Source of the DNA: an uncultured Akkermansia sp.
GTDB lineage: Bacteria; Verrucomicrobiota; Verrucomicrobiia; Verrucomicrobiales; Akkermansiaceae
DNA: 14,258 nucleotides
NCBI GenBank assembly: GCA_904501955.1
Contig: CAJGCY010000057.1
Span: 1 to 14,258 of the forward strand
Direction of reading: 5' to 3'
Shown: positions 7,464 to 14,047 of the stretch, in pieces
How the letters are laid out: each line of letters opens with the position of its first letter
How positions within the stretch are numbered: the first letter of the stretch is position 1
Translations under genes and position numbers: made by a program
Notes under the pieces: generated by a model
What the model saw: the letters and a program-made list of their open reading frames with translations, nothing else
Database searches by the model: none
Told to the model about the DNA's origin: nothing

Positions 7464-8359
7464 GCAAGGGCTCGGAAAAACGCGAAGTGCCCGTGTGTGA
7501 ATGGGGAGTGCGCCTGGTGCTGTGGGTGTATGCTCACTTGGGGCGGCGAGTGGCTGTGTGGCTGGTGGGGGGGATTATGCTCTGTGCTTATCCTTTTTTG
7601 CGAAAAGCCCGGCGAGCTTCTCGCCTATATCAGCAGCGCTGGAGAGAGCACACGGGGCGTCCCTGCTGCTCAGGCTTTGCTCATTTGTACACTTTTGCAT
7701 GCACGATGGCGGATCGCCTCGCATGCCGCGACCACCTGTTCGGCATGGATAAGGTGGAAGTACGTACCCGCGCTGAGTATGAGGAGCTGTGTGCGAGATA
7801 CCGTCGCCACGAGGGCGTGTTTTGCATAGCATCGCACTTGGGATGCTTTGACATGCTGCGAGTGCTGTTTGAAGACCCGGCACAGGGGCAGGGGGGCGAA
7901 ATCCATGTGTTCATGGATACTGCTGCAACGGTGCAGTTTGCGCGGATGCAGAGCCGTTATGCCTCTCGCAGCGACTTGTTCGTGCACTCCGTGGAAGAAT
8001 TGGGGCTCGCTTTGTCCATGGAAATGGCGCAGAAGTTGGATGAAGGCGCCATCGTGGTGATGGCAGGTGACCGCGTGTGGCGCGCCGGAGCAAAGGCGAA
8101 CATTCGCGTGCCTTTTTTGGGGTGTGAGGCGGATTTTCCCCGCGGGTGTTTCAAATGGGCTGCAGCCTTGCAGTGCCCTGTGTACACCTTTTGCTTGACG
8201 GAGCAGGGTGCTCATTACGACTTGCGCGTGAGGTGTTTGTCTGCCGATGGAACGGCGCCGGCGCAATCCTTGGCGGAGGCGTACGTTCGCACGCTTGAAG
8301 AATGGTGCGTGATGTATCCTCAAAATTGGTTTAATTTCTATCCGTTTTGGGGAGAATGA
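7448..8359 (+). CDS. LpxL/HtrB-type lipid acyltransferase
   Basis: 303-residue member of the lauroyl/myristoyl acyltransferase (LpxL/HtrB) superfamily, inner-membrane associated. A hydrophobic N-terminal segment lies at about 23-50. The HX4D catalytic pair is His130/Asp135 (SHLGCFD), GDRV is at 207-210, and the C-terminus has the family's Q-N-W-F-N-F-Y-P-F-W ending (292-301). It probably transfers the polyenoyl chain, or another acyl chain, to a glycolipid. In proteobacterial APE clusters I recall this domain fused behind a family 2 glycosyltransferase (ApeJ); here it is free-standing, and the glycosyltransferase is a separate gene at 8878-9657. The start lies inside the methyltransferase gene (16-nt overlap). 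Confidence 0.87.
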   Translation: MQPSVSKGSEKREVPVCEWGVRLVLWVYAHLGRRVAVWLVGGIMLCAYPFLRKARRASRLYQQRWREHTGRPCCSGFAHLYTFACTMADRLACRDHLFGMDKVEVRTRAEYEELCARYRRHEGVFCIASHLGCFDMLRVLFEDPAQGQGGEIHVFMDTAATVQFARMQSRYASRSDLFVHSVEELGLALSMEMAQKLDEGAIVVMAGDRVWRAGAKANIRVPFLGCEADFPRGCFKWAAALQCPVYTFCLTEQGAHYDLRVRCLSADGTAPAQSLAEAYVRTLEEWCVMYPQNWFNFYPFWGE

Positions 8360-8892
8360 GCAGATTGACAGCCACACGCATGACCTCACCGCTGCATCCT
8401 TATACGGATGCGTGGTGGGCTTTGTATGAAAGCGCTTTTCCTGCCACCGAACGCCGCAGTTGGGCGGTACATGCCGCGGCTTTGCGCGAAACGCTTTTTC
8501 ACTGCTTGTACCTTGCGGATGACTCCGGGTTTGTGGGGCTGCTCACGTACTGGCAGTTGGCGGAGGTGGTGTATGTAGAGCATTTGGCCATCGTTCCTGA
8601 ACTCAGAGGGGGCGGTTATGGCCATGCTGCGTTGGAATTGTTGACTTCCCCCGTGATTTTGGAGATAGAACCTGTGGTGGATGCACTCACGGCGAGGCGC
8701 TTGGCTTTTTACCGGTCGTGCGGCTTTGTGGAATTACCCACGCCTCATGTGCAACTTGCCTATCAAGTCGGTCAGCCGGATATCCCCTTGCTTTTGTTGA
8801 GTCGCCCGTTTATGGATGAAGCCACCGTGGCAAGGTTTGAGCAGCTATACCTGGAGCATCCGATGCGATACCGAGACTCAGCCGGTAGGTGA
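8356..8892 (+). CDS. GNAT family N-acetyltransferase
   Basis: 178-residue GNAT protein. Acetyl-CoA binding motif A is visible as VEHLAIVPELRGGGYG (74-89), with RGGGYG as the pyrophosphate loop, and motif B as FYRSCGF (118-124). Substrate unknown. The ATG at 8356 overlaps the acyltransferase stop (ATGA) and has GGGGAGA just upstream, a good ribosome site, which decides against the start at 8347. It is not a standard component of the APE clusters I know, so it may be a local accessory that acetylates an amine in the product or its glycan. Its 3' end overlaps the convergent glycosyltransferase gene by 15 nt. Confidence 0.85.
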   Translation: MSRLTATRMTSPLHPYTDAWWALYESAFPATERRSWAVHAAALRETLFHCLYLADDSGFVGLLTYWQLAEVVYVEHLAIVPELRGGGYGHAALELLTSPVILEIEPVVDALTARRLAFYRSCGFVELPTPHVQLAYQVGQPDIPLLLLSRPFMDEATVARFEQLYLEHPMRYRDSAGR

Positions 8893-9657
8893 GTCGTCAA
8901 TATACGTCACTTTGCGAGTTTTGAACAATCTCCACGGGCAGAGTAGAGCTGCTGTACACAACTTGGTGTGCGCCCAAGAAATGCGCAGATTATCCCTGAG
9001 CATGTGAAAGTTGGAACGTGCTCCCTCAGGGTAAATGACTCGCACCCCTTTGGCGATGATTTCGTAGCCGCACCAGAAAAGGTGTACTAAGGTCTCAATG
9101 TCGCCGGGCATACCGTTCGTGATGCTTTTGGCTGCGAGTGTTTTTGCCAAGGCGGCGATAGGGTAAAGGCGGAATCCGCACATCGTGTCGATGGTGCAGG
9201 CTCCTGCTGTTTCCCATTTTGCAAAGAAGTTGGATATGCAGCGGCCTTTCAACCGAGCCTTCGGAATGTCATCTCCATAAATGGGGGTACCGCAAATGAT
9301 GGCTTGCGGGTGTTCTTTTGCCGTTTGGGCAAAAGCCGGTATGACGGAGGCGTCGTGTTGGCCGTCTGCATCACACTGCAGCATGTGGGTAAAGCCCGCT
9401 TCTTTCGCGTAAGTCGTGCCGACTTTGACGGCTTGCCATTTTCCTTTATTACGGTCGCAGCGTAAGTAGGTAGCGCCCGTTGCTCGACAAGCTGCTTCTA
9501 TTTGTTGAGCCTCTTCCTCCGCGCTTCCGTCATCAATCACGATAATCGGAATCCCGTGCGCTGCAACAATCGGCAGATAGCCACTGATTTCTCTGCCGTG
9601 ATTGTAGCAGGGAATGATGATGCAGAGTTTGAAATCTGGCTTGGGGGTATTGCTCAT
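8878..9657 (-). CDS. Family 2 glycosyltransferase (ApeJ N-domain-like)
   Basis: 259-residue GT2 enzyme, GT-A fold. The nucleotide-sugar motifs are IPCYNH (15-20), VIDDGS (40-45) and the metal-binding DADGQHD (96-102). DTMCGFRLYPI (157-167) is typical of the dolichyl-phosphate-mannose-synthase-like subgroup found in APE clusters. No transmembrane helices are obvious, so it is cytosolic or peripheral. It probably glycosylates a lipid carrier or the polyene lipid; the sugar is unknown. It starts in an ATGA overlap with the thioesterase gene. The matching acyltransferase domain, fused to this enzyme elsewhere as I recall, is encoded convergently at 7448-8359. Last gene of its operon, with no terminator before the convergent gene. 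Confidence 0.88.
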   Translation of the reverse strand: MSNTPKPDFKLCIIIPCYNHGREISGYLPIVAAHGIPIIVIDDGSAEEEAQQIEAACRATGATYLRCDRNKGKWQAVKVGTTYAKEAGFTHMLQCDADGQHDASVIPAFAQTAKEHPQAIICGTPIYGDDIPKARLKGRCISNFFAKWETAGACTIDTMCGFRLYPIAALAKTLAAKSITNGMPGDIETLVHLFWCGYEIIAKGVRVIYPEGARSNFHMLRDNLRISWAHTKLCTAALLCPWRLFKTRKVTYIDDSPTG

Positions 9658-10076
9658 TGCTGCACTTGCTGAAGGTGTGCTTCGATTTTAGATATGAATG
9701 CATCCGGCAGTACGATGGAGCTTTCGCCCGTAGTTGTGGAAACGGCCATTTGCATGGTTTCTCCCTTGGTCAGTATCGTGCCGCGCTCGTGGTCTCGAAT
9801 GACGAATTTCAGGTTGAGGGAGTTGCGGTATTCAATGATTTCCGCAGAAATGGCAATGGTTTGTCCCAAGCGCGCAGAGCGTATGTATTTGCAATTCAGT
9901 TTTACCACCGGCAAAACATAGCCCAGCTCTGCCATGGTTGTATAGCTTAATCCGATGTCATTGAGCAGAGCTGCGCGCGCAAGTTCAAAAAAATTAACGT
10001 AATTGCCATGCCAGACCACATTCATGGGGTCGAGCTCGTTGAACGATACTGTGTGTAGGACGGTTTTCTTGAGCAT
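9654..10076 (-). CDS. apeK: 4-hydroxybenzoyl-CoA/acyl-ACP thioesterase family protein (ApeK-like)
   Basis: 140-residue single-hotdog thioesterase of the YbgC/4HBT type. The catalytic motif is ELDPMNVVWHGNYVNFFELAR-like, spanning 14-34, with Asp16 as the expected catalytic acid and HGNY at 23-26. It probably releases stalled or finished chains from the carrier protein. It sits 13 nt after the dehydratase gene and overlaps the glycosyltransferase by 4 nt. Assignment to ApeK rests on cluster context and memory of APE composition; the fold assignment is firm. Confidence 0.88.
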   Translation of the reverse strand: MLKKTVLHTVSFNELDPMNVVWHGNYVNFFELARAALLNDIGLSYTTMAELGYVLPVVKLNCKYIRSARLGQTIAISAEIIEYRNSLNLKFVIRDHERGTILTKGETMQMAVSTTTGESSIVLPDAFISKIEAHLQQVQQ

Positions 10077-10089
10077 GGTCGGGACGGAA

Positions 10090-10524
10090 TCAGGGCTTGT
10101 AAGCGGTTACTTCAGCTTTTGCCAAAAGCTCGTTTGTATCCGTTCGGTATAACTCGCATTCGCATGCGCAGATGGGTGAGGCCTCAAGGGTGATTTTGCC
10201 TATGGCTCGCATCAATACGCCTGCAGGCAGTGCGTCACAGTATACCTCGTAACCTTTGATGGAGATGAGTTTTGCGCATTCCATGGGTGGTAATCCGGCC
10301 ATGCGCTCGCGTGCGCATGTGAGCAGGCCGATACCTTGCGCCATGATTTCTATGCTGATTTCCGGGATGATGCCACCCAGCGAGCTGTCATAGAATATGC
10401 TGCCCTCATCCAGATACGCCAGAGCTGTGCCGGTGGCGTTTTCAAAGTCCAGATGTTCCAGCTTGTTTACCAACAGCATGTTGCCACGGTGAGGTAATAG
10501 CTCTTCAGGGGTGAAGTTAATCAT
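10090..10524 (-). CDS. apeP: Hotdog 3-hydroxyacyl-ACP dehydratase (ApeP-like)
   Basis: 144-residue FabA/FabZ-superfamily protein with the N-terminal LPHRGNMLLVN motif (10-20) and the central-helix sequence IEIMAQG (58-64), corresponding to EAMAQ of FabZ, with Glu59. The GHFP histidine of FabZ is absent (DSSLGGIIP at 46-54 instead). The ligase-fused ApeI domain has the opposite pattern, so the two probably form one heterodimeric active site. An upstream extension to 10695 is only overlap with the ketosynthase gene; the Met at 10524 begins the homologous region and overlaps the ketosynthase by 8 nt. The O-then-P gene order is the same as in E. coli. Confidence 0.9.
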   Translation of the reverse strand: MINFTPEELLPHRGNMLLVNKLEHLDFENATGTALAYLDEGSIFYDSSLGGIIPEISIEIMAQGIGLLTCARERMAGLPPMECAKLISIKGYEVYCDALPAGVLMRAIGKITLEASPICACECELYRTDTNELLAKAEVTAYKP

Positions 10525-11656
10525 GGCGTGAGAGAATGAGTGCGCAGTTATTACCGCCGAAGGCGAAGGAATTGCTGATGCAGTGCTTGACGGGGCGCGT
10601 AGCTGTCGCGGATAAGTTGATGTGCGGGAAGCCCGGAGGTGGCGTTTGCGTGGTGGAACGCGGTAGGTGGCCGGTGTTTGCACGCAGTAGCGCAACGCAA
10701 ATGCCGGCTTCTACAGCGCCCGCTGCTCCCAAGGTGTGGCCGGTATAGGGCTTGGTGCTGCTGCAAGGGGGACAATCGGTGCCGAACACCTCCGCCAGCG
10801 CGTTCATTTCCATTAAATCATTAGCATCCGTTCCGGTGCCGTGCATGTTGATGTAGTCAATATCATCCGCCTGCAGGTGAGCCATGGCCAAGGCTTGCCT
10901 CATGGCTCTTGCCGCTTGCTTGCCACCGGGTTCCGGGGTGGTGGTGTGGTGTGCATCTGCCGTTTCACCATAGCCACTCAGGATGATGTCTCCACTTTTC
11001 GGTGCGCGTTTGGTGAGTAAGAACAGCGCTGCTCCTTCCCCGTGGTTAATGCCGCCTCCGTTCATGGTGAACGGCTCACTGCGGTCTTTAGCAATCAGTT
11101 GCAGGGCGTGGAATCCCTCCAGCGCAAAACGGCAAAGGGCATCGCCCCCGCCGGCGATGACTGCATCGCATATCCCTGCCTCCAGCAAGCGTGCTGCTGC
11201 GGCCAGTGCCTTTGCGGAGGAGGAGCAGGCGGTGCTCAGGGTGAATGCAGGCCCCTTTGCTCCTGTGTACGCCGCGACAAAGTCCGATACGGTGCCGGGT
11301 TCGAGCCGTTGCCAATCTTGCGCGGTGACGGAATTATTTTGTAATGCGTTATGGAACTCTTCAATTCCGGCATTGCTGCTGCCCATTACGACGCCCAAGC
11401 GTTCCGGTGATACGTTGGACAAGTGCTTGAGCCTTTGGAGACAATGCAGAATCAGTGCGTTGGTGCGTGTGGCGTATGCCGCGTGCTCGATGATGGGCAG
11501 GGGGGCCGCCACCGTTCCGGCAGGAACAGTCTGCCCGCCGACCGAAACTTGCCCGAGTGGCGTTAATGTTCCATTCTGAACGGCCTGCAGGACGGATTCC
11601 GCCGAATCTCCTGCGTGGCACAATAATTGCACGTCTTCTATGATGATTGATTCCAT
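10517..11656 (-). CDS. apeO: Beta-ketoacyl-ACP synthase (APE ketosynthase, ApeO-like)
   Basis: 379-residue ketosynthase with an intact triad: Cys144 in STACSSSAKA, His272 in MHGTGT and His307 in YTGHTLGAAGA, with Lys302. The C-terminal NSFAFGGNN motif is at 362-370. The N-terminal ~50 residues are more divergent than in FabF. In known APE systems ApeO forms a complex with the cysteine-less ApeC, and an ApeC-like protein is encoded at 2561-3118. First gene of a four-gene minus-strand operon (ketosynthase, dehydratase, thioesterase, glycosyltransferase). The start codon has no obvious Shine-Dalgarno sequence and follows the predicted transcription start by about 11 nt. Confidence 0.92.
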   Translation of the reverse strand: MESIIIEDVQLLCHAGDSAESVLQAVQNGTLTPLGQVSVGGQTVPAGTVAAPLPIIEHAAYATRTNALILHCLQRLKHLSNVSPERLGVVMGSSNAGIEEFHNALQNNSVTAQDWQRLEPGTVSDFVAAYTGAKGPAFTLSTACSSSAKALAAAARLLEAGICDAVIAGGGDALCRFALEGFHALQLIAKDRSEPFTMNGGGINHGEGAALFLLTKRAPKSGDIILSGYGETADAHHTTTPEPGGKQAARAMRQALAMAHLQADDIDYINMHGTGTDANDLMEMNALAEVFGTDCPPCSSTKPYTGHTLGAAGAVEAGICVALLRANTGHLPRSTTQTPPPGFPHINLSATATRPVKHCISNSFAFGGNNCALILSRHD

Positions 11657-11673
11657 TATTTGATTGCCGGAGT

Positions 11674-11702
11674 ATTATCACAGATTAGTGGCTTGTTGAC
11701 AA
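11674..11702 (-). promoter_or_regulatory. Sigma-70-like promoter of the ketosynthase operon
   Basis: Minus-strand TTGTCA (11702-11697), 17 bp, GATAAT (11679-11674), each one mismatch from consensus, with TG one base before the -10. Predicted start near 11667. The -35 lies in the imperfect palindrome CTTGTTGACAAG (11692-11703), which could be an operator. Confidence 0.6.
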
Positions 11703-11818
11703 GTTTTAACTGCTTGCATGCCTTAAAAACGCAGATGGTTAAGAGCGGTTATCTTTGCCTCTATCCTTGAAAATTGCATGATATGCAGGAATTGGTGTAA
11801 TAAAATGTGCTTTTCTGC

Positions 11819-11847
11819 TTGCAAAACGGTCGGCAAGATTGTAGAAT
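11819..11847 (+). promoter_or_regulatory. Sigma-70-like promoter of the nucleotidyltransferase-kinase operon
   Basis: TTGCAA (11819-11824), 17 bp, TAGAAT (11842-11847). Predicted start near 11854 and a ~30-nt A/T-rich leader without a Shine-Dalgarno motif. The -10 and its context (TAGAATRYGCC-like) resemble the promoter at 6379-6384. Confidence 0.65.
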
Positions 11848-11883
11848 GCCTCCCGTACAGTCAGTACTACAATTTTTATTATC

Positions 11884-12792
11884 ATGAAACCTACACTTCT
11901 TGTACTCGCAGCAGGTATGGGCAGCCGTTACGGTGGCCTCAAGCAGCTGGACCCCATGGGGCCCAACGGTGAAGTTATTCTCGATTATTCCGTGTATGAT
12001 GCCATCCGTGCCGGTTTCGGTAAGGTTGTGTTCATCATCCGCAAGGACTTTGAAGAGGCTTTCAAGACCCAAGTCGGTGCTCGTTTTGCCGGCAAGATTG
12101 AGGTGGACTACGCGTTCCAGTGCCTCGATGATCTTCCCGAGGGGTACAGCGTACCGGAGGGCCGCGTAAAGCCCTGGGGTACCGCTCACGCTCTTCTTGC
12201 CGCTCGCAACGTGGTGAATGAGCCCTTCGGCGTGGTGAACGCTGACGACTTCTACGGTGCTGATGCCTTCGCCAAGGCTGCTGAGTTCCTTACTGCTGAG
12301 CCCGGTTGCCCCTGCAAGGAGCACTACGGCATGATTGGTTACCCGCTTAAGAACACCCTCAGCGACCACGGTGATGTGAACCGCGGTATCTGTGGTATCA
12401 AGGATGGCTACCTCGACAGCGTGGAGGAGTACACTAAGATTAAGATGGAAGAGGACGGCGTATGCCGTGGCGACAGCCTTTCCGGTGAGCGTAAGCCCGT
12501 TGACCCGGAGGAGCTTGTTTCCATGAACTTCTGGGTATTCCCCGCCAGCTTCATTACCCGCATTCAGGAGCACTTCACTCACTTCATGGCTGAGCACGGC
12601 TCTGAGCTGAAGAGCGAGTGCTACATCCCGACTGTTGTTGATGAGCTTATCCACAACGGTAAGGCTGATTGCAGCGTCATCAAGACCACCGCCAATTGGT
12701 TGGGCGTGACCTACCCGAGCGACAAGCCCGCTGTGGTAGAGAGCATTGCCAAGCTCGTGGAGGATGGGGTATACCCCGCAAAACTCGGCTAA
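11884..12792 (+). CDS. Sugar-1-phosphate nucleotidyltransferase (GlmU/UDP-sugar pyrophosphorylase-like)
   Basis: 302-residue nucleotidyltransferase. The NTP-binding signature is LAAGMGSRYGGLKQLDP (8-24); PWGTAHAL (97-104) contacts the base and the metal site is NADDFYG (119-125). It lacks the left-handed beta-helix of GlmU. It should convert a sugar 1-phosphate and NTP to NDP-sugar; pairing with a NahK-like kinase suggests an N-acetylhexosamine 1-phosphate substrate (inference). Codon use is strikingly different from the APE genes: Arg CGT, Ala GCT, Lys AAG and Leu CTC/CTT are favoured, as in highly expressed genes. The start ATG at 11884 begins the family sequence directly; there is no Shine-Dalgarno motif. 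Confidence 0.88.
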   Translation: MKPTLLVLAAGMGSRYGGLKQLDPMGPNGEVILDYSVYDAIRAGFGKVVFIIRKDFEEAFKTQVGARFAGKIEVDYAFQCLDDLPEGYSVPEGRVKPWGTAHALLAARNVVNEPFGVVNADDFYGADAFAKAAEFLTAEPGCPCKEHYGMIGYPLKNTLSDHGDVNRGICGIKDGYLDSVEEYTKIKMEEDGVCRGDSLSGERKPVDPEELVSMNFWVFPASFITRIQEHFTHFMAEHGSELKSECYIPTVVDELIHNGKADCSVIKTTANWLGVTYPSDKPAVVESIAKLVEDGVYPAKLG

Positions 12793-12811
12793 TCTGATTC
12801 CTCTTCGTCTT

Positions 12812-13903
12812 ATGTACGATATCAAGTCCATTGCCGGTCTGTTCGATCTCCGTGGCGACTACGTTTGCGGTGCTCCCTACGGCTCCGGTCATATTAATGA
12901 TACGTTCCGTGTTATCGTGGACCAGTCCGGTCTGCGCGTAAGCTACATCCTGCAGCGCATCAACAGCAACGTGTTCAAGCAGCCCATCCCGCTCATGGAG
13001 AACGTGAAGCGAGTTACGGATGAGGCTCTGCGCGTGCTGCTTGCCGAAGGCTGCAAGGAAGCTTATCGCCGTACGCTGACCATCGTTCCTGCCAAGGATG
13101 GCAAGCCCTACGCTCAGGATGCTGAGGGTAATGTATGGCGTGTGTATCCGTTCATTGATCGTGCTCGTACTTACGACATGATTGAGAACCCCGGTCAGTG
13201 CATTGAGGTGGCTCGTGCTTTCGGTAACTTCCAGAAGCTCGGTGCTAACCTTCCCGGTGAGCCGCTCTTCGAGACCATTCCGGATTTCCACAACACGACC
13301 AAGCGCTTCAAGAATTTCCAGGCTGCTCTGGCTGCTGACCCGATGGGCCGTGCCGCTTCCGTGCAGAAGGAAATTGACTGGTTCCTCTCCCGTGAGGCTG
13401 ATTGCCACAAGGTGGTGAACTACTTGGCCAGCGGTGAGCTGCCCCTGCGCGTCACGCACAATGACACCAAGCTGAACAATGTGATGCTTGATGACGTGAC
13501 CGGTGAGGGTATTTGCGTGATTGACTTGGATACGACCATGCCCGGTTCTTCCCTGTATGACTTCGGTGACATGATCCGTACCTCCACGTCTCCCGCTGCT
13601 GAGGATGAGAAGAATACCTCTCTGGTAACCATGCGTATGGAGTACTTCGAGGCTCTTGCCAAGGGCTACTGCGAGGCTGCTACCTTCCTGACCCCGCTTG
13701 AGAAGGAGCTGCTTCCGTTCTCCGGTAAGCTCCTGACCATGGAGTGCGGTATGCGCTTCTTGACGGACTACCTTGAGGGTGACACCTACTTCAAGATTAA
13801 GCGCCCCGAGCACAACTTGGATCGCTGCCGCACTCAGATTGCGCTGGTAGAGTCCATCGAGGCTCAGATGGATGCCATGATGAAGGTTGTAGAGAAATAC
13901 TGA
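12812..13903 (+). CDS. nahK: N-acetylhexosamine 1-kinase-like anomeric kinase (NahK, APH fold)
   Basis: 363-residue kinase of the aminoglycoside/choline-phosphotransferase fold, resembling bifidobacterial NahK over its length as I recall it. The nucleotide loop is YGSGHIND (23-30), the catalytic loop HNDTKLNN (216-223; Asp218) and the metal site IDLDT (237-241). LLPFSGKLLTMECGMRF (300-316) is nearly the bifidobacterial sequence. Expected reaction: ATP-dependent C1 phosphorylation of GlcNAc/GalNAc, feeding the upstream nucleotidyltransferase. The frame opens at 12746 inside the upstream gene, but homology begins at the Met at 12812, 19 nt after that gene's stop. It shares the highly-expressed-type codon use. 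The hairpin terminator follows 27 nt downstream. Confidence 0.9.
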   Translation: MYDIKSIAGLFDLRGDYVCGAPYGSGHINDTFRVIVDQSGLRVSYILQRINSNVFKQPIPLMENVKRVTDEALRVLLAEGCKEAYRRTLTIVPAKDGKPYAQDAEGNVWRVYPFIDRARTYDMIENPGQCIEVARAFGNFQKLGANLPGEPLFETIPDFHNTTKRFKNFQAALAADPMGRAASVQKEIDWFLSREADCHKVVNYLASGELPLRVTHNDTKLNNVMLDDVTGEGICVIDLDTTMPGSSLYDFGDMIRTSTSPAAEDEKNTSLVTMRMEYFEALAKGYCEAATFLTPLEKELLPFSGKLLTMECGMRFLTDYLEGDTYFKIKRPEHNLDRCRTQIALVESIEAQMDAMMKVVEKY

Positions 13904-13930
13904 TTTCCGCAGATTTCATCATTGATTTTC

Positions 13931-13964
13931 AGCCCCCCACCGTATTAGATTACGGTGGGGGGCT
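13931..13964 (+). terminator. Strong hairpin terminator after nahK
   Basis: A perfect 14-bp stem (AGCCCCCCACCGTA paired with TACGGTGGGGGGCT) with a TTAGAT loop, starting 28 nt after the kinase stop. The downstream tail is only moderately T-rich (CGTAATTAT), so it is an imperfect intrinsic terminator, but the stem is very stable. Confidence 0.8.
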
Positions 13965-13997
13965 CGTAATTATACGGGAAATATGTAGTCCTTATTG

Positions 13998-14047
13998 CCC
14001 GATAAATCGGAATTTGAAAATCAGATTGCGAGCGTCAGCGAGCCTAA
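13998..14047 (-). repeat. ~50-bp inverted repeat, right copy
   Basis: Reverse-complement counterpart of 452-502. On the minus strand it reads TTAGGCT, then CTCGCAA, then TTCCGATTTATCGGG (14012-13998). End blocks are identical and the middle is diverged. Starts 33 bp after the terminator. Confidence 0.8.

Noticed and set aside
616..11656. Primary fatty acid synthesis cluster
   Set aside because: No FabH, FabD, FabI or Acc genes; two special ACPs, a Cys-less chain length factor, an AMP ligase and an APE-type methyltransferase point to aryl polyenes.
616..11656. Dialkylresorcinol/flexirubin-type hybrid cluster
   Set aside because: No DarA/DarB-like ketosynthase or aromatase is present; all ketosynthases fit the APE set.
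11761..13813. Long minus-strand frames opposite the nucleotidyltransferase and kinase genes (11761-12831 and 12680-13813)
   Set aside because: They lie antisense to genes with full family motifs, and their own products show no recognisable domain. The biased codon use of the true genes keeps the opposite frame open.
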